Assembly: GCF_025384765.1 (NCBI RefSeq)
Contig: NZ_VHLL01000006.1
Location: forward strand, 97,719-161,718
Reading direction: 5' to 3'
Length of the DNA: 64,000 bases
Source of the DNA: Methanoculleus formosensis
Lineage (GTDB): Archaea > Halobacteriota > Methanomicrobia > Methanomicrobiales > Methanoculleaceae
The notes under the pieces were generated by a model, which was not told the origin of the DNA, made no database searches, and saw only the letters and a program-made list of their open reading frames with translations. Positions 33,894-44,399 of the stretch are shown one piece after another. A program made the position numbers and the translations under genes. How positions within the stretch are numbered: the first letter of the stretch is position 1; each line of letters opens with the position of its first letter.

Positions 33894-34766
33894 TTATGCC
33901 TTCCCGAGCCAGACATCGACCTTGTCGCGGTTGGCATCGACCCACTTCTGCGCGGCCTCCTCTTCAGGCATGCCGCCTGCGATATCGGTCATGACCGAAG
34001 CGATATCATCGCCGGTCCACTCGAACCGCTCAAGGATGCCGTGGGCCTCCGGGTCGTCGGTCGCGAGGTCCTGGCGTGCGAGGGTCACGATATCCTCGGC
34101 CCCGCCGTAGACGCCCTTTTCGTCGTCGAGGAACTTGAGGTCGTAGCGGCCGAACTTCCAGTGCGGTGACCACCCGGTCACGGCAACCCACTCCTCATCG
34201 TTGATGGAGGAGCCGAGTTCAGCGGCCATGCCGGCGCTGCTGCTGGTGACCAGGTTGTAGTTGAGGCCGTATTCATCGATGGCCTGCTCGGTCCGGGCCA
34301 CGACGCCTGCACCGGGCTCGATGCCGACGATCCTGCCGCCGAACCGGTCAGTGAAACCGTTCATCTCCTCGATCGAGTCGATGGTCACGTAGGTGGGGAC
34401 AACAAGTCCGATACGCGCCGCTCCGGGAATGTTTGCCCTGACGTGATCGATCTGATCGCCGTACTGCTCCCAGTAACTCTCATGCGTGTGCGGGAGCCAT
34501 CCGGTCGTTGTGAAATCGACGTCTCCGCGGGCAAGCGCCTGGAAGAGCGGTCCTGCGTCGACTGCGATCATGTCGACGTCGTATCCTGCTTCTTCAAAGA
34601 CCAGTTTCATGACGTTGCTGCTCGCGATAGCACAGTCCCAGGTGACGTAGCCGATGCTGACCTCTTTCTTGGGCTCGGTTGCTTCCGTGCCGGTGCAGCC
34701 GGCGGAGATGAGACAGAGGACCAGGATACCTGCCAGTACGAGTGTGCTTCTCATTTTATGAACCAT
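33894..34766 (-). CDS. opuAC: Glycine betaine/proline ABC transporter substrate-binding lipoprotein
   Basis: 290 aa. Lipoprotein signal with lipobox LISAGC at about residues 19-24, then a ProX/OpuAC-type binding domain: EVSIGYVTWDCAIASSNVMKLVFEEAGYDVD, TTGWLPHTHESYW, and a late VAVTGWSPHWKFGRYDLKFL; the tryptophans are those that box the quaternary amine. The start at 34764-34766 is preferred because AAGGTGAT lies five bases ahead; ATG at 34754 is the alternative. The permease and ATPase genes are upstream after a 400-bp gap, so this gene probably has its own promoter. Role: uptake of betaine-type osmolytes. Confidence 0.9.
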   Translation of the reverse strand: MVHKMRSTLVLAGILVLCLISAGCTGTEATEPKKEVSIGYVTWDCAIASSNVMKLVFEEAGYDVDMIAVDAGPLFQALARGDVDFTTTGWLPHTHESYWEQYGDQIDHVRANIPGAARIGLVVPTYVTIDSIEEMNGFTDRFGGRIVGIEPGAGVVARTEQAIDEYGLNYNLVTSSSAGMAAELGSSINDEEWVAVTGWSPHWKFGRYDLKFLDDEKGVYGGAEDIVTLARQDLATDDPEAHGILERFEWTGDDIASVMTDIAGGMPEEEAAQKWVDANRDKVDVWLGKA

Positions 34767-35167
34767 ATAATCACCTTATCAAATTTTCGCCGCTTTTTGG
34801 CGGCTACATGGTGTTCAGAGCCCGGCAGTGTGGGGTTCCGGGTTCTCACGGATGGATCCGGACGACGTATGCGCCGATAAGCCGGAGATTGAGCAGAGGC
34901 GGCAGTATGTGCCGCTCCTGGCGTGTTTGCACCCCTGGGCAAAAAGGCCAGATATTTGACCGCTTCAACATATAGGCCTAACCATATTTAGGTTTTTCGT
35001 GCCCTGATCGGCGAACGGAGCCTTTTTGAAACCCGAATTAAACGAGCGTATGGCGATAGAACACTCTTTCCTCTGCCGGATATCCAGTGTCCCTTCGGCC
35101 GATATGGCTGTGAGTGCCGGAGGATGAGCCGGCCACTCGTTCCCCTCAAAAATAGTATTGAGATGGG
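34767..35167. other. Gene-free stretch of 400 bp between opuAB and opuAC
   Basis: Two A+T-rich patches, GCCTATATG-type at about 34968-34976 (minus strand) and one just before the opuAC start, could be promoters for the binding protein. A short inverted repeat CCTAA...TTAGG is at about 34976-34992. No gene or repeat of the dispersed family is visible. Confidence 0.5.
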
Positions 35168-36010
35168 TCACCGGGTCTCATGCTGTGGCACAAGGTTCTG
35201 GGTGATCCGGTCGAGGATGATCGCGATGATCACGATGGCAAGCCCCGCCTCGAAACCCATGCCGATATCCACCCGCTGGATGCCCACGAGCACCTGGTAC
35301 CCAAGCCCCCCTGCTCCGATCATCGATGCGATGACGGTCATCGAGAGGGCGAGCATGATACACTGGTTCACCCCCGCCATGATGGTGGGGAGCGCGACCG
35401 GGAGCTGCACCTTGAAGAGTTTCTGCCGGGGCGTTGAGCCGAAAGCGTCCGCGACCTCGACAAGCTCGGTCGGCACCTGCCGGATCCCGAGGTTCGTGAG
35501 GCGGAGCGCCGGCGGCATTGCAAAGACGACCGTCGCGATGATGCCCGGCACGTTCCCGAGGCCGAAGAAGATCACGGCGGGAATGAGGTAGACGAACGAG
35601 GGCATCGTCTGCATGAAGTCGAGGAACGGCCGGAGCGCGGTGTTGAGTGCATCGCTTCCTGCGGCCGCGATACCGAGCGGGATCGATATCGCGAGCGCGA
35701 CTACCGTCGAGGCGAGGACGAGCGCCAGGGTGAGCATCGCGAGGTTCCAGAGCTGGAGGTTCCAGATCAGCAACAGGCCGAGCACGGTGAGTGCCGCCAG
35801 TTTGATGTCGCGCCGGGTGACGAACCAGACCAGAACGGTCGTGAGGAGGATCAGGACGAGTGGCGGCACGAGAGTTAGAAGGTTCTGCAACCCGCCGATG
35901 AGGAACCCGAGTCCTTCGCTGATGCCGTCAAGCAGCCAGCCGAAGTACTCGTCGATCCAGCGGACGAGCATTTCGACAGCCTCCCCCACGGGGAGTTTAG
36001 GCAGTTGCAT
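35168..36010 (-). CDS. opuAB: Glycine betaine/proline ABC transporter permease
   Basis: 280 aa with about six hydrophobic segments. The ABC permease (EAA) loop is seen as ELVEVADAFGSTPRQKLFKVQLP, and LRPFLDFMQTMPSFVYLIPAVIFFGLG is typical of ProW/OpuAB. ATG at 36010 overlaps the ATPase stop by 14 nt and has GAGGAT close ahead; an in-frame extension to 36091 lies inside the ATPase gene. Forms the membrane channel of the betaine importer. Confidence 0.92.
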   Translation of the reverse strand: MQLPKLPVGEAVEMLVRWIDEYFGWLLDGISEGLGFLIGGLQNLLTLVPPLVLILLTTVLVWFVTRRDIKLAALTVLGLLLIWNLQLWNLAMLTLALVLASTVVALAISIPLGIAAAGSDALNTALRPFLDFMQTMPSFVYLIPAVIFFGLGNVPGIIATVVFAMPPALRLTNLGIRQVPTELVEVADAFGSTPRQKLFKVQLPVALPTIMAGVNQCIMLALSMTVIASMIGAGGLGYQVLVGIQRVDIGMGFEAGLAIVIIAIILDRITQNLVPQHETR

Positions 36011-37256
36011 TGAAATCCTCCCCCTTTCGTGCCAGAGCGGCGAGGATGGCACCCCGGAATACCAGTCCCCGGAGCCTGCTCTCGTCATCAACCACTGCCA
36101 CAGGATAGGGACTCCCGGCGATCAGCGATATGATATCGGTGAGTGGTGTATCGAGCGCCACGGTCGGGATCTCGGTGGTGATGATCTCCTCAAGCCCCCT
36201 GCCCGCTCGTACAGCCTTCAGGGTATCCTCGAGCGTAACAAGGCCCTTGAGGCGGCGCTCACGGTCGACCACGAATACGCTCCCGATATCGTGCTCCTCC
36301 ATGAGGTGCAGGGCAACCCTCGGGCCCCCGGTGCACCGGGCGACCGGTTCGGGGCGGCGCATCACGTCGCTTGCCGAGTACACCCTTGTCAGGTCGACGT
36401 CGGCGACGAACTTCTCGACGTAGGCGTTCTCCGGATTGGTCAGGATCTCCTCCGGCGTACCGACCTGCACGATCGCGCCGTCCTTCATCAGGGCGATCCG
36501 ATCCCCGAGTTTCAGGGCCTCATCGAGGTCGTGGGTGACGAAGATGATCGTCTTTTCCAGCCGCTGCTGGAGATCCAGCAGTTCATCCTGCATATCCCTC
36601 CTGATGAGGGGGTCAAGAGCGCTGAACGCTTCGTCCATCAGGAGAACGTCCGGGTCGCTCGTGAGCGCCCGGGCAAGCCCGACCCGCTGCTTCATGCCGC
36701 CGGAGAGTTCGCCGGGCATGCTCGCCCCGTAGCCGCCGAGCCCCACCATCTGGAGCACCTCTTCGGCTTTTTTGTGTCGTTCTTCCACCGGGACACCCTG
36801 GATCTCGAGCCCAAAGGCAACGTTGTCGAGAACCGTTCGGTGGGGAAGAAGAGCGAAACTCTGGAAGATCATCCCGAGTTTGCGCCGCCGGATCATCCGG
36901 AGTTCTTCCTGGTCCATGCCGACGATCTCCTTGCCGTCGATCCGTATCTCGCCCTTGGTCGGTTTGATGAGCCGGTTGATGCAGCGCAGCAGCGTCGATT
37001 TCCCGCTCCCGGACAGCCCCATCAGCACGAACGTCTCGCCCGGCATGACATCGAACGAGACGTTGGTGAGGGCCAGCGTCGAGCCGGTCTCCTCAAGGAT
37101 CTCCTGTTTCGAACGGCCTTTCCTGTGGAGTTCCAGTGCCTTCTCCGGGTTCTGCCCGAATACCTTGGTCAGGTTCCTGACCCTGATTATTGGTTGTAAC
37201 GGTGTTGTATCCTCTATGGGTCTCTTCTCAAAAATGACGGAACCCTCCAGCTTCAC
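35997..37256 (-). CDS. opuAA: Glycine betaine/proline ABC transporter ATP-binding protein with two CBS domains
   Basis: 419 aa. ABC ATPase of the ProV type: Walker A GLSGSGKST near residue 79, signature LSGGMKQRVGLARAL, Walker B DVLLMDEAFSALDP, H-loop FVTHDLDEA. A C-terminal tandem CBS region (about 300-415; EEHDIGSVFVVDRERRLKGLVT and SPYPVAVVDDESRLRGLVF) senses ionic strength in the best known homologue. Start GTG at 37254-37256 with no ribosome site; the TATA box is only about 23 bases away, suggesting leaderless mRNA. Transcribed with opuAB. Confidence 0.93.
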   Translation of the reverse strand: MKLEGSVIFEKRPIEDTTPLQPIIRVRNLTKVFGQNPEKALELHRKGRSKQEILEETGSTLALTNVSFDVMPGETFVLMGLSGSGKSTLLRCINRLIKPTKGEIRIDGKEIVGMDQEELRMIRRRKLGMIFQSFALLPHRTVLDNVAFGLEIQGVPVEERHKKAEEVLQMVGLGGYGASMPGELSGGMKQRVGLARALTSDPDVLLMDEAFSALDPLIRRDMQDELLDLQQRLEKTIIFVTHDLDEALKLGDRIALMKDGAIVQVGTPEEILTNPENAYVEKFVADVDLTRVYSASDVMRRPEPVARCTGGPRVALHLMEEHDIGSVFVVDRERRLKGLVTLEDTLKAVRAGRGLEEIITTEIPTVALDTPLTDIISLIAGSPYPVAVVDDESRLRGLVFRGAILAALARKGEDFNATA

Positions 37257-37276
37257 GTTTTCTCAGTCATCAGCCT

Positions 37277-37284
37277 TATAATTT
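37277..37284 (-). promoter_or_regulatory. TATA box of the opuAA-opuAB unit
   Basis: Reading the minus strand, AATTATAAGG is centred about 23-24 bases before the GTG start codon, so initiation should fall at or very near the first codon. Confidence 0.5.
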
Positions 37285-37691
37285 CGGTTTTCACGAAATG
37301 GGCAAAAATCCGTTCGATTTTTGTTTTTACGTCACTCTGCAGCGTTTTCTGTAGTACCCCTCAGTCGAGACGCTAATCTGGGATTTTATCCGCATTTTTC
37401 TGCTAAATCCTCTTATTACGCCCGCTCTTCCGGAATCCCGGTATCCCGTTCTCCGGCCCCCGGGGTGACCCGGCCGCGCAGATGGGTCTCGGGGTTACCA
37501 ACTCGCCCTGGTAGCGTCCCCGGGACCTCTGCGCCCAATCCCCCTGCACCCGGAAAAAAAGAGTGAATGGATGGGATTCCTGCCGGTGCGCCCGTCCATA
37601 CCACTTCTTTTATTGGGTCAAAGGTCATAACAATGTAGATTACTCCAGTCTGCCGTCAGACAAGGAACCAGGAACGCGGAGATCAATTACC
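37285..37691. other. Gene-free stretch of about 400 bp
   Basis: Between divergent opuAA and argG. The part near 37310-37410 is A+T-richer; 37420-37560 is G+C-rich without recognisable repeat family members. The argG promoter is probably the TTTTATT near 37606. No gene seen. Confidence 0.5.
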
Positions 37692-38879
37692 ATGGAAAAG
37701 GGAAAAGTCGTCCTAGCATTTTCGGGAGGTCTCGACACCTCCATCTGTATTCCCCTCCTGCGGGAACACTACGGGTTCGACGAGATCGTCACCGTTGCCG
37801 TCGACGTGGGCCAGCCCGAAGCGGATATCACCCGGGCAACCGAGAAGGGCCAGAAGCTTGCGGACAAACACTACACCATCGACGCCAGGGAGAAGTTCGT
37901 AACGGACTACGTCTTCCCCTCGATCAAGGCGAACGGGTCTTACGAGGGCTACCCGATGGGCACGGCGCTTGCCCGCCCGCTGATCGCCGAAGAGATCGTG
38001 AAGGTCGCACAGAAGGAAGGCGCCTCGAAGATCGCACATGGGTGCACCGGGAGAGGAAACGACCAGCTCCGGTTCGACTTCATCTTCAGGTCCGCCGGGT
38101 ACGATATCATTGCGCCGATGCGGGAGATGAACCTGACCCGCGAGTGGGAGATCTGCTACGCACAGGAACACAACGTCCCGGTGACCGTGGCAAAGGACAA
38201 GCCCTACAGCATCGACGAGAACTTCTGGAGCCGGAGCATCGAAGGCGGCAACCTCGAAGACCCGGCGTTCCACCCGCCGGAGGAGATCTATGCCTGGACG
38301 GTATCGCCGAAGGACGCCCCTGACGCGATGGAGGAAGTCCGGATCGAGTTCGAGCAGGGCGTCCCGGTCGCTCTCAACGGGAAGAGACTCCCCGGCATCG
38401 CCCTGATCGAGGAACTGAACCTGATCGCGGGAAGGAACGGTGTCGGCCGAAACGACATGATCGAGGATAGGGTCCTTGGCCTGAAGGCCCGTGAGAACTA
38501 CGAGCACCCGGCCGCAACCGTCCTCCTTGCCGCGCACCGCGACCTCGAGCACCTCGTCCTGACCCGTTCGGAACTTGCGTTCAAGCACATCGTCGACGAC
38601 AAGTGGTCAGAACTTGCCTATATGGGGCTCGTGCACGAACCGCTCTTCTACGCGCTCAATGCGTTCATCGACAAGACCCAGGAGCGGGCGAGCGGCTTCG
38701 TGGACGTCGGCCTGTATAAGGGCAGCCTCCGGGTGCTCGGCCGGAGTTCGGACCTCGCACTCTACTCGGACGACCTGGTCTCCTTCGACTCAACGACGAT
38801 CGACCAGAACCACGCCGTCGGATTCTCGAACTACTTCGGGCTGCAGGCGCGGCTCTTCCAGAACCTCAAGAAACGTTGA
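37692..38879 (+). CDS. argG: Argininosuccinate synthase
   Basis: 395 aa. Ligates citrulline and aspartate using ATP. N-terminal P-loop-like AFSGGLDTS (usual pyrophosphatase PP-loop), [25 protein letters not shown], and [14 protein letters not shown] are family signatures. ATG at 37692 with GGAG about ten bases ahead. Substrate citrulline comes from argF at 42155. The gene stands alone. Confidence 0.96.
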   Translation: MEKGKVVLAFSGGLDTSICIPLLREHYGFDEIVTVAVDVGQPEADITRATEKGQKLADKHYTIDAREKFVTDYVFPSIKANGSYEGYPMGTALARPLIAEEIVKVAQKEGASKIAHGCTGRGNDQLRFDFIFRSAGYDIIAPMREMNLTREWEICYAQEHNVPVTVAKDKPYSIDENFWSRSIEGGNLEDPAFHPPEEIYAWTVSPKDAPDAMEEVRIEFEQGVPVALNGKRLPGIALIEELNLIAGRNGVGRNDMIEDRVLGLKARENYEHPAATVLLAAHRDLEHLVLTRSELAFKHIVDDKWSELAYMGLVHEPLFYALNAFIDKTQERASGFVDVGLYKGSLRVLGRSSDLALYSDDLVSFDSTTIDQNHAVGFSNYFGLQARLFQNLKKR

Positions 38880-38887
38880 AGGGGTGC

Positions 38888-39292
38888 CTACAGCACCTTC
38901 TTCCCGGCTTCTTTTCCCGGCGTGCACTCGAAGACGTCGGTGATCGTGATGACGATGAGCGATTTCGCCGGATACTTGTGGCTCTTCGTCCTCACTTTGT
39001 CGCGGAACTTCTCGTAATCGGGGCCGGACGTCTTGATCTCGGTATCGCCCTTCACCTGGAAGCAGCGCTTGGTCTCCTGGTCGTAGAAGTAGAGCGCCGT
39101 GATGGGGTTCTCTTTGAGGTTTTCAAGCGTCTTTACCATGTAATTGTCCATGATCCAGATGGTGTCGTCACCGACGAGTTCTATCGACGCCATCGGCGCC
39201 ACGTTCGGAACACCTTCCTTTGACGCGGTGGCCATCGGCATGACTTTTGTCTTTGTGAATATCTCCTTAATCTCACCTGAAAGCGCAACCAT
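38888..39292 (-). CDS. Pyridoxamine 5'-phosphate oxidase-family FMN-binding protein
   Basis: 134 aa, split-barrel flavin-binding fold. The pattern MPMATASKEGVPNVAPMAS near residues 18-36 and a central VKTLENLKENPITALYFYD are typical of small PPOX-fold proteins common in methanogens. The real substrate is unknown; the family includes flavin reductases and F420- or FMN-binding oxidoreductases. ATG at 39292 with GAGGTGA seven bases ahead; longer in-frame readings upstream are not supported. A TATA sequence at 39373-39380 (minus strand) would give a leader of about 60 nt. Confidence 0.8.
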   Translation of the reverse strand: MVALSGEIKEIFTKTKVMPMATASKEGVPNVAPMASIELVGDDTIWIMDNYMVKTLENLKENPITALYFYDQETKRCFQVKGDTEIKTSGPDYEKFRDKVRTKSHKYPAKSLIVITITDVFECTPGKEAGKKVL

Positions 39293-39678
39293 ACGGTTCA
39301 CCTCTCCTCCGGGCGAAACGGGCGCGGCGAAGCGCCGTAGCCTCTCCGGTAATGTGGTAATCCGTGTTATCGATATATAAGCGCTCTGCCGGAACCGGGG
39401 ATATCGGTCGTCCGGCGCTGATCTGTTGTGACGGCAGGGCGCGCCGGGCGGCTTCTCCTGCTCTTCCTCCTGCACGGCAACGGCGGCGCCTCTCCAGGCT
39501 CATGGCTCCGGGCCGGGCCGTCGGGCACCCTCCGGTTCAGCAGATACCGCAGGAGAACCCGGCGTGAAGCCCCCGGAACCGGAAGAAGAGTCACCGGGTG
39601 ATTTCCTCCCTACCGGGGCCGCTGAAGCCGTATGGAATCATGGAAAGGTATAAAGTCGGAGACGGGAAAACGACTAGT
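39293..39678. other. Divergent promoter region
   Basis: About 390 bp without genes. Contains the minus-strand TATA (TTATATATC, 39372-39380) for the PPOX-fold gene and the plus-strand TATA at 39648-39655 for the marker 14 gene. No repeats recognised. Confidence 0.6.
39648..39655 (+). promoter_or_regulatory. TATA box of the methanogenesis marker 14 gene
   Basis: GTATAAAG with a purine-rich BRE-like AAAG just before it; its centre is about 27 bases before the ATG at 39679, so transcription should start at or within a base or two of the start codon. Confidence 0.6.
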
Positions 39679-41175
39679 ATGTGTGCCCGCTTTCTGGAGC
39701 GCTTTTTCAAACCTACACCACATATCGTCGAAAGCCCCCCTCCGCCGTCGCTCTCCCACGGGCCGGGCAACGGAGTTCCCGAGTACCGGGTAAAGCCCTA
39801 CTTCATCGTGGCGTCTGTTGAGATGGGCAACACCACGACCAAATGCATCCTGACCGGCACGAACCTTGAGACGGGCAGGTCTTACATCATCAACAAGACC
39901 GTGACGATGAGCCGCGACGTCCGCCCTCCGAAACCGGGCGAAACGGTATTCGGGGCGACCCTGGACGGCACGGAACTGACGCGGGAGTCGGTTACGGAAC
40001 TGGTGCGCGACACCCTGATCCAGTCTCACAAGGACGTTCACCTGAGCATCAAGGACGATCTCGACTTCGTCGTCCGGAGCACCGGCGTCGTCGCGGCGAT
40101 GGACTCCCCCGACCAGGTCGGGGACTTCATCATCGCCCTTGCAAACGGCTGTCTTGAGGCCGGCGTCCCCCCGCGGAAGATGACCCCGCCGATGTCGATC
40201 GAGAACCTCCCGCCGAAACTCCGGCAGTTCTCGTTTGCCGATCGCCTGGTCTTCGTCGGTGCGGTGGCCGGCGTCGTGCCGCCGGTCGGGTGCACCGGCG
40301 TCGAGATGGTGGCGAACGAGATGGAAGGAGAGCTCGCGATGGCGGGGATCAAGGAGGGCGCCAAGTGGACAGAGGTCGACTTCCGCAACCCCTGTATATC
40401 CATCGACTTCGGGACGACGCTCGACGGCCGGATCACGAGCGACGTCGCCAAAGATGACCCGAACCCGTTCGCCCAGACGATCGGGAACTTCTGCGGGCTT
40501 GCAGGTGCGATCCCGGACGCGATCGTCCGGGGCACCGGGCTTGTGAAGGATCGGACGGGAACCGCGCTCGATCTCTTCGGCGACCACAGCATCAGTGGCG
40601 CATTCGGGGGCCGGAAACGTTCCGTCGTCAACGAGTATGTCGATCGGTGTCACGAGCATATCGATATCCGTATCGTCCCCCCCGACCGGACGCGGTTCGG
40701 GCGGGTTCCGGTCTGTGCCGACGTTGCCGATAAGTCGGGCGTCGCCCTCATCGGGTGCGACTCGGGCGTCAACGGGAGTGAGATGCCGGCCCTTGCCGAT
40801 ATCGGGCGGGAGATCCACGAGAAGCACGGCATGGGCATGCTGACCGAGGTCGTCGACCGGGTCTGCGCGAAGATGGCGCTCCGGCTCATCGACGTCGCCA
40901 TCGAGAGAGGGCTGGTCCCGCCGAACTCATCGATCGGGTTCACCGGGCGTGCGGCGATATCGGGGAGGAAGCCCGAGTATATCCTCGAAGGCATCACCGA
41001 ACGGAACCTCTACGACGCACCGAACGATCACCTGGTCTTCGTGGACGACGGCCTTGCCCGGGGAGCGGCACTGATGGGCAGGTGCATGAACTCGCTCGGG
41101 AAACCGAAGGCCCCGATCGGCGGCGTGCGGGGAGGGCCATGTATTATGTCCCGCCGGATCAAAATAGGAAAGTAG
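39679..41175 (+). CDS. Methanogenesis marker protein 14
   Basis: 498 aa, sugar-kinase/actin-fold (ASKHA) protein restricted to methanogens, function not settled. Related folds occur in ATP-dependent activators of corrinoid proteins. Seen here: the phosphate-loop-like SVEMGNTTTKC near residue 53-63, VRSTGVVAAMD, PVGCTGVEMV, SIDFGTTLDGR, and a C-terminal PCIMSRRIKIGK typical of the family. The ATG at 39679 fits the TATA spacing and gives a family-like N-terminus. It is followed after 12 bases by a 77-residue gene, probably co-transcribed. Confidence 0.88.
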   Translation: MCARFLERFFKPTPHIVESPPPPSLSHGPGNGVPEYRVKPYFIVASVEMGNTTTKCILTGTNLETGRSYIINKTVTMSRDVRPPKPGETVFGATLDGTELTRESVTELVRDTLIQSHKDVHLSIKDDLDFVVRSTGVVAAMDSPDQVGDFIIALANGCLEAGVPPRKMTPPMSIENLPPKLRQFSFADRLVFVGAVAGVVPPVGCTGVEMVANEMEGELAMAGIKEGAKWTEVDFRNPCISIDFGTTLDGRITSDVAKDDPNPFAQTIGNFCGLAGAIPDAIVRGTGLVKDRTGTALDLFGDHSISGAFGGRKRSVVNEYVDRCHEHIDIRIVPPDRTRFGRVPVCADVADKSGVALIGCDSGVNGSEMPALADIGREIHEKHGMGMLTEVVDRVCAKMALRLIDVAIERGLVPPNSSIGFTGRAAISGRKPEYILEGITERNLYDAPNDHLVFVDDGLARGAALMGRCMNSLGKPKAPIGGVRGGPCIMSRRIKIGK

Positions 41176-41187
41176 GACTGGTAACCA

Positions 41188-41421
41188 ATGGCTGAAGAAG
41201 AACTGTTCGACCTGCTCGTTCCCCCCGGTGTACCGCGGAAGATGATCTACGACGTTGCCGAGAAGTACGACGTTGAGGTGGTGCGCCGACAGCGAAAGAT
41301 GTCGTTCGCGAACATGGATGGGGACATGCGGGAACTGATCGCGTTCCGCGGCAAACGAGAGGTCGTCGAAGAGGTGCAGGAGTACCTTTTCGCACGTCTC
41401 AACGAGTTCGTCGCGGAATAA
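41188..41421 (+). CDS. Small conserved protein downstream of marker 14, function unknown
   Basis: 77 aa. Has a ferredoxin-like alpha/beta pattern (LLVPPGVPRKMIYDVAEKYDVEVVRRQRKM ... REVVEEVQEYLFARL), reminiscent of NIL or ACT-sized domains, with no cysteines. It starts 12 bases after marker 14, so a shared function in methanogenesis is likely but unproven. A run of ten T at 41427-41436 just after its stop should end the transcript. Confidence 0.65.
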   Translation: MAEEELFDLLVPPGVPRKMIYDVAEKYDVEVVRRQRKMSFANMDGDMRELIAFRGKREVVEEVQEYLFARLNEFVAE

Positions 41422-41426
41422 CTACA

Positions 41427-41436
41427 TTTTTTTTTT
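41427..41436 (+). terminator. T-run terminator after the marker 14 unit
   Basis: Ten consecutive T on the coding strand six bases after the stop codon of the 77-residue gene, the standard archaeal termination signal. Confidence 0.65.
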
Positions 41437-41565
41437 GTTTGCGCGCCGGGGATTGCCGGGGCGAGGTATGAGTGCTGCTCGGGAAGACCGGGCGGCGGTT
41501 GGAGGAGTGTTTGTCATACCGGGACTCTTCTCAGGAGTTTCGGGACTTTCCTGGTGGCAAAGTCT

Positions 41566-42064
41566 CGTCCAGGGATTTTTAGTAGTTCCATTTCTGACGC
41601 ATCGTTGCGGTCCGAAACCAGGTAACGTCTCAAATTCGAACATATGCCTCGACTGTGAGAAGTCCCAGGGCACTGGACCGTGAGGACATCGCCACTGGGG
41701 GAGGGGCTGACGGGGAGGGGGGTGCAGCCCCCCTCCCCTGTCTCTACCGCACAAAAAGACACTTGTAACCCCCACCCCACCCGCGCTTCGCGCTCCTCCC
41801 CCGCCCCTCGGGGCGGGGGCAGTGCGTGGCGATATCCCCACGAAATCCGTGCATAGGGGTAAGCGGTCTCCCAAGAACGAGATGTGAGTATGACTGGCCG
41901 AAGGTGCAACGTTCCTGAGCGCGACGGACAATGTCGGGAGTTTGAGAAATGGTTAGGCTTCGAGCAGGAGTGTGAGCACCCTTAGGTGCGCAGTTCCCTG
42001 GAGAGTTGCGTATGGGAGTAGGCAACACTCCAATACGAATAGAACCCTGAAAAATCCCTGGACG
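41566..42064. repeat. 15-bp inverted repeat bounding a 499-bp segment
   Basis: CGTCCAGGGATTTTT at 41566-41580 is exactly complementary to AAAAATCCCTGGACG at 42050-42064. The enclosed DNA has no gene but includes repeat copy C. It could be a non-autonomous mobile element or the footprint of one. Confidence 0.5.
41687..41834 (-). repeat. G+C-rich TIR repeat, copy C
   Basis: Begins CATCGCCAC and ends GTGGCGATA. Same orientation as copy B: GGGGAGGGGGG/CCCCCCTCCCC hairpin, short spacer, GCGCTTCGCGC stem, then CCCCGCCCCTCGGGGCGGGG hairpin. CACTGGACCGT precedes it, as in copy B. Confidence 0.8.
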
Positions 42065-42154
42065 GGCTCCCTCCGCCATGACCTCCTGTCGGAGAGAGCC
42101 CACAACCGTTCTCACCCGTTGAACCCTGGGTGGAACGGTGGTTGCAAAGAAGTT

Positions 42155-43080
42155 TTAATCCCCCGCTGGCATCCCGCCCGCGATCAGCCGCACGAGGAGC
42201 GCCTTCTGCGCGTGGAGCCGGTTCTCGGCCTGGTCCCAGACGATGCTCTGCGGCCCTTCTATCACCTTGTCGGTGATCTCCTCGCCGCGGTGGGCGGGGA
42301 GGCAGTGCATCACGAGAGCGTCGGGGGATGCCTGTGCAACGAGGCGGGAGTCCATCGTGTAACTCTTGAGCGCCTGCAGCCGTTCGGAGCGCTCCTTTTC
42401 GTCGCCCATGGAGACCCAGATGTCGGTGTAGAGGACGTCCGCGTCCCTGACCGCTTTGTTCGGGTCGGTGACGACGGTGACCTTCCCTCCCATCGCCCGT
42501 GCCTGGTCGACGATCTCGTCCTTCGGCCGATAGCGCTGGGGGGAGGCAACCGCGATCTCCATCCCGGTCAGGGCGGAGGAGAGGATCCACGAGTTGCAGA
42601 CGTTGTTGCCGTCCCCGACCCACGCGAATTTCAGGCCGTGGAGATCGCCGAACCGCTCGCTCAGGGTCATGATGTCGGCCAGCACCTGGCAGGGATGCTC
42701 GTGGTCGGATAGCCCGTTGACGACCGGAACATCCGCGTATCGGGCGAACTCCTCGACGGTGGCGTGACTGTAAGCGCGGATCATCACCGCATCGACGTAA
42801 CGGGCAAGTGCCCGCGCCGTGTCCCGGATCTCCTCGCCCCGTCCGAGCTGCATATCCTGGGGGTTTAAGAAGAGCGCGTGGCCGCCGAGATCGGACATCC
42901 CCACCTCGAACGAGACCCGGGTGCGGGTGGACGCCTTCTCGAAGATCATCCCAAGACTCCTGCCTCTCAGGTATTCGTGTGCGGTTCCCGCAGATTTCAG
43001 CCGTTTCAGGCGCACTGCGTCGGTGACGATGCTTTCGAGTTCGCATTCGTCGATATCAAGGATCGAGAGAAAGTCCTTCT

Positions 43081-43084
<4 letters not shown>
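42155..43084 (-). CDS. argF: Ornithine carbamoyltransferase
   Basis: 309 aa. Makes citrulline from ornithine and carbamoyl phosphate. Carbamoyl phosphate loop [10 protein letters not shown] near residue 51-60, [11 protein letters not shown], and the ornithine-binding HCLPAHRG are all present. ATG at 43084 overlaps the purD stop (ATGA). It is the last gene of the minus-strand unit carS?-pyrE-purD-argF. Confidence 0.96.
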
Positions 43085-44376
<1,292 letters not shown>

Positions 44377-44399
44377 ATATGCCCGCCCTTAAAAAATGT

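Larger units (their letters stand above)
41437..42154. other. Gene-free stretch of about 720 bp with repeats
   Basis: Contains repeat copy C and, around it, a 15-bp inverted repeat at 41566-41580 and 42050-42064. Between copy C and the right inverted repeat is a hairpin-containing segment near 41966-41990 similar to one near 11105-11130. No gene is visible. Confidence 0.6.

Noticed and set aside
37321..37566. 81-residue plus-strand frame upstream of argG
   Set aside because: No ribosome site or family resemblance; composition is that of intergenic DNA.
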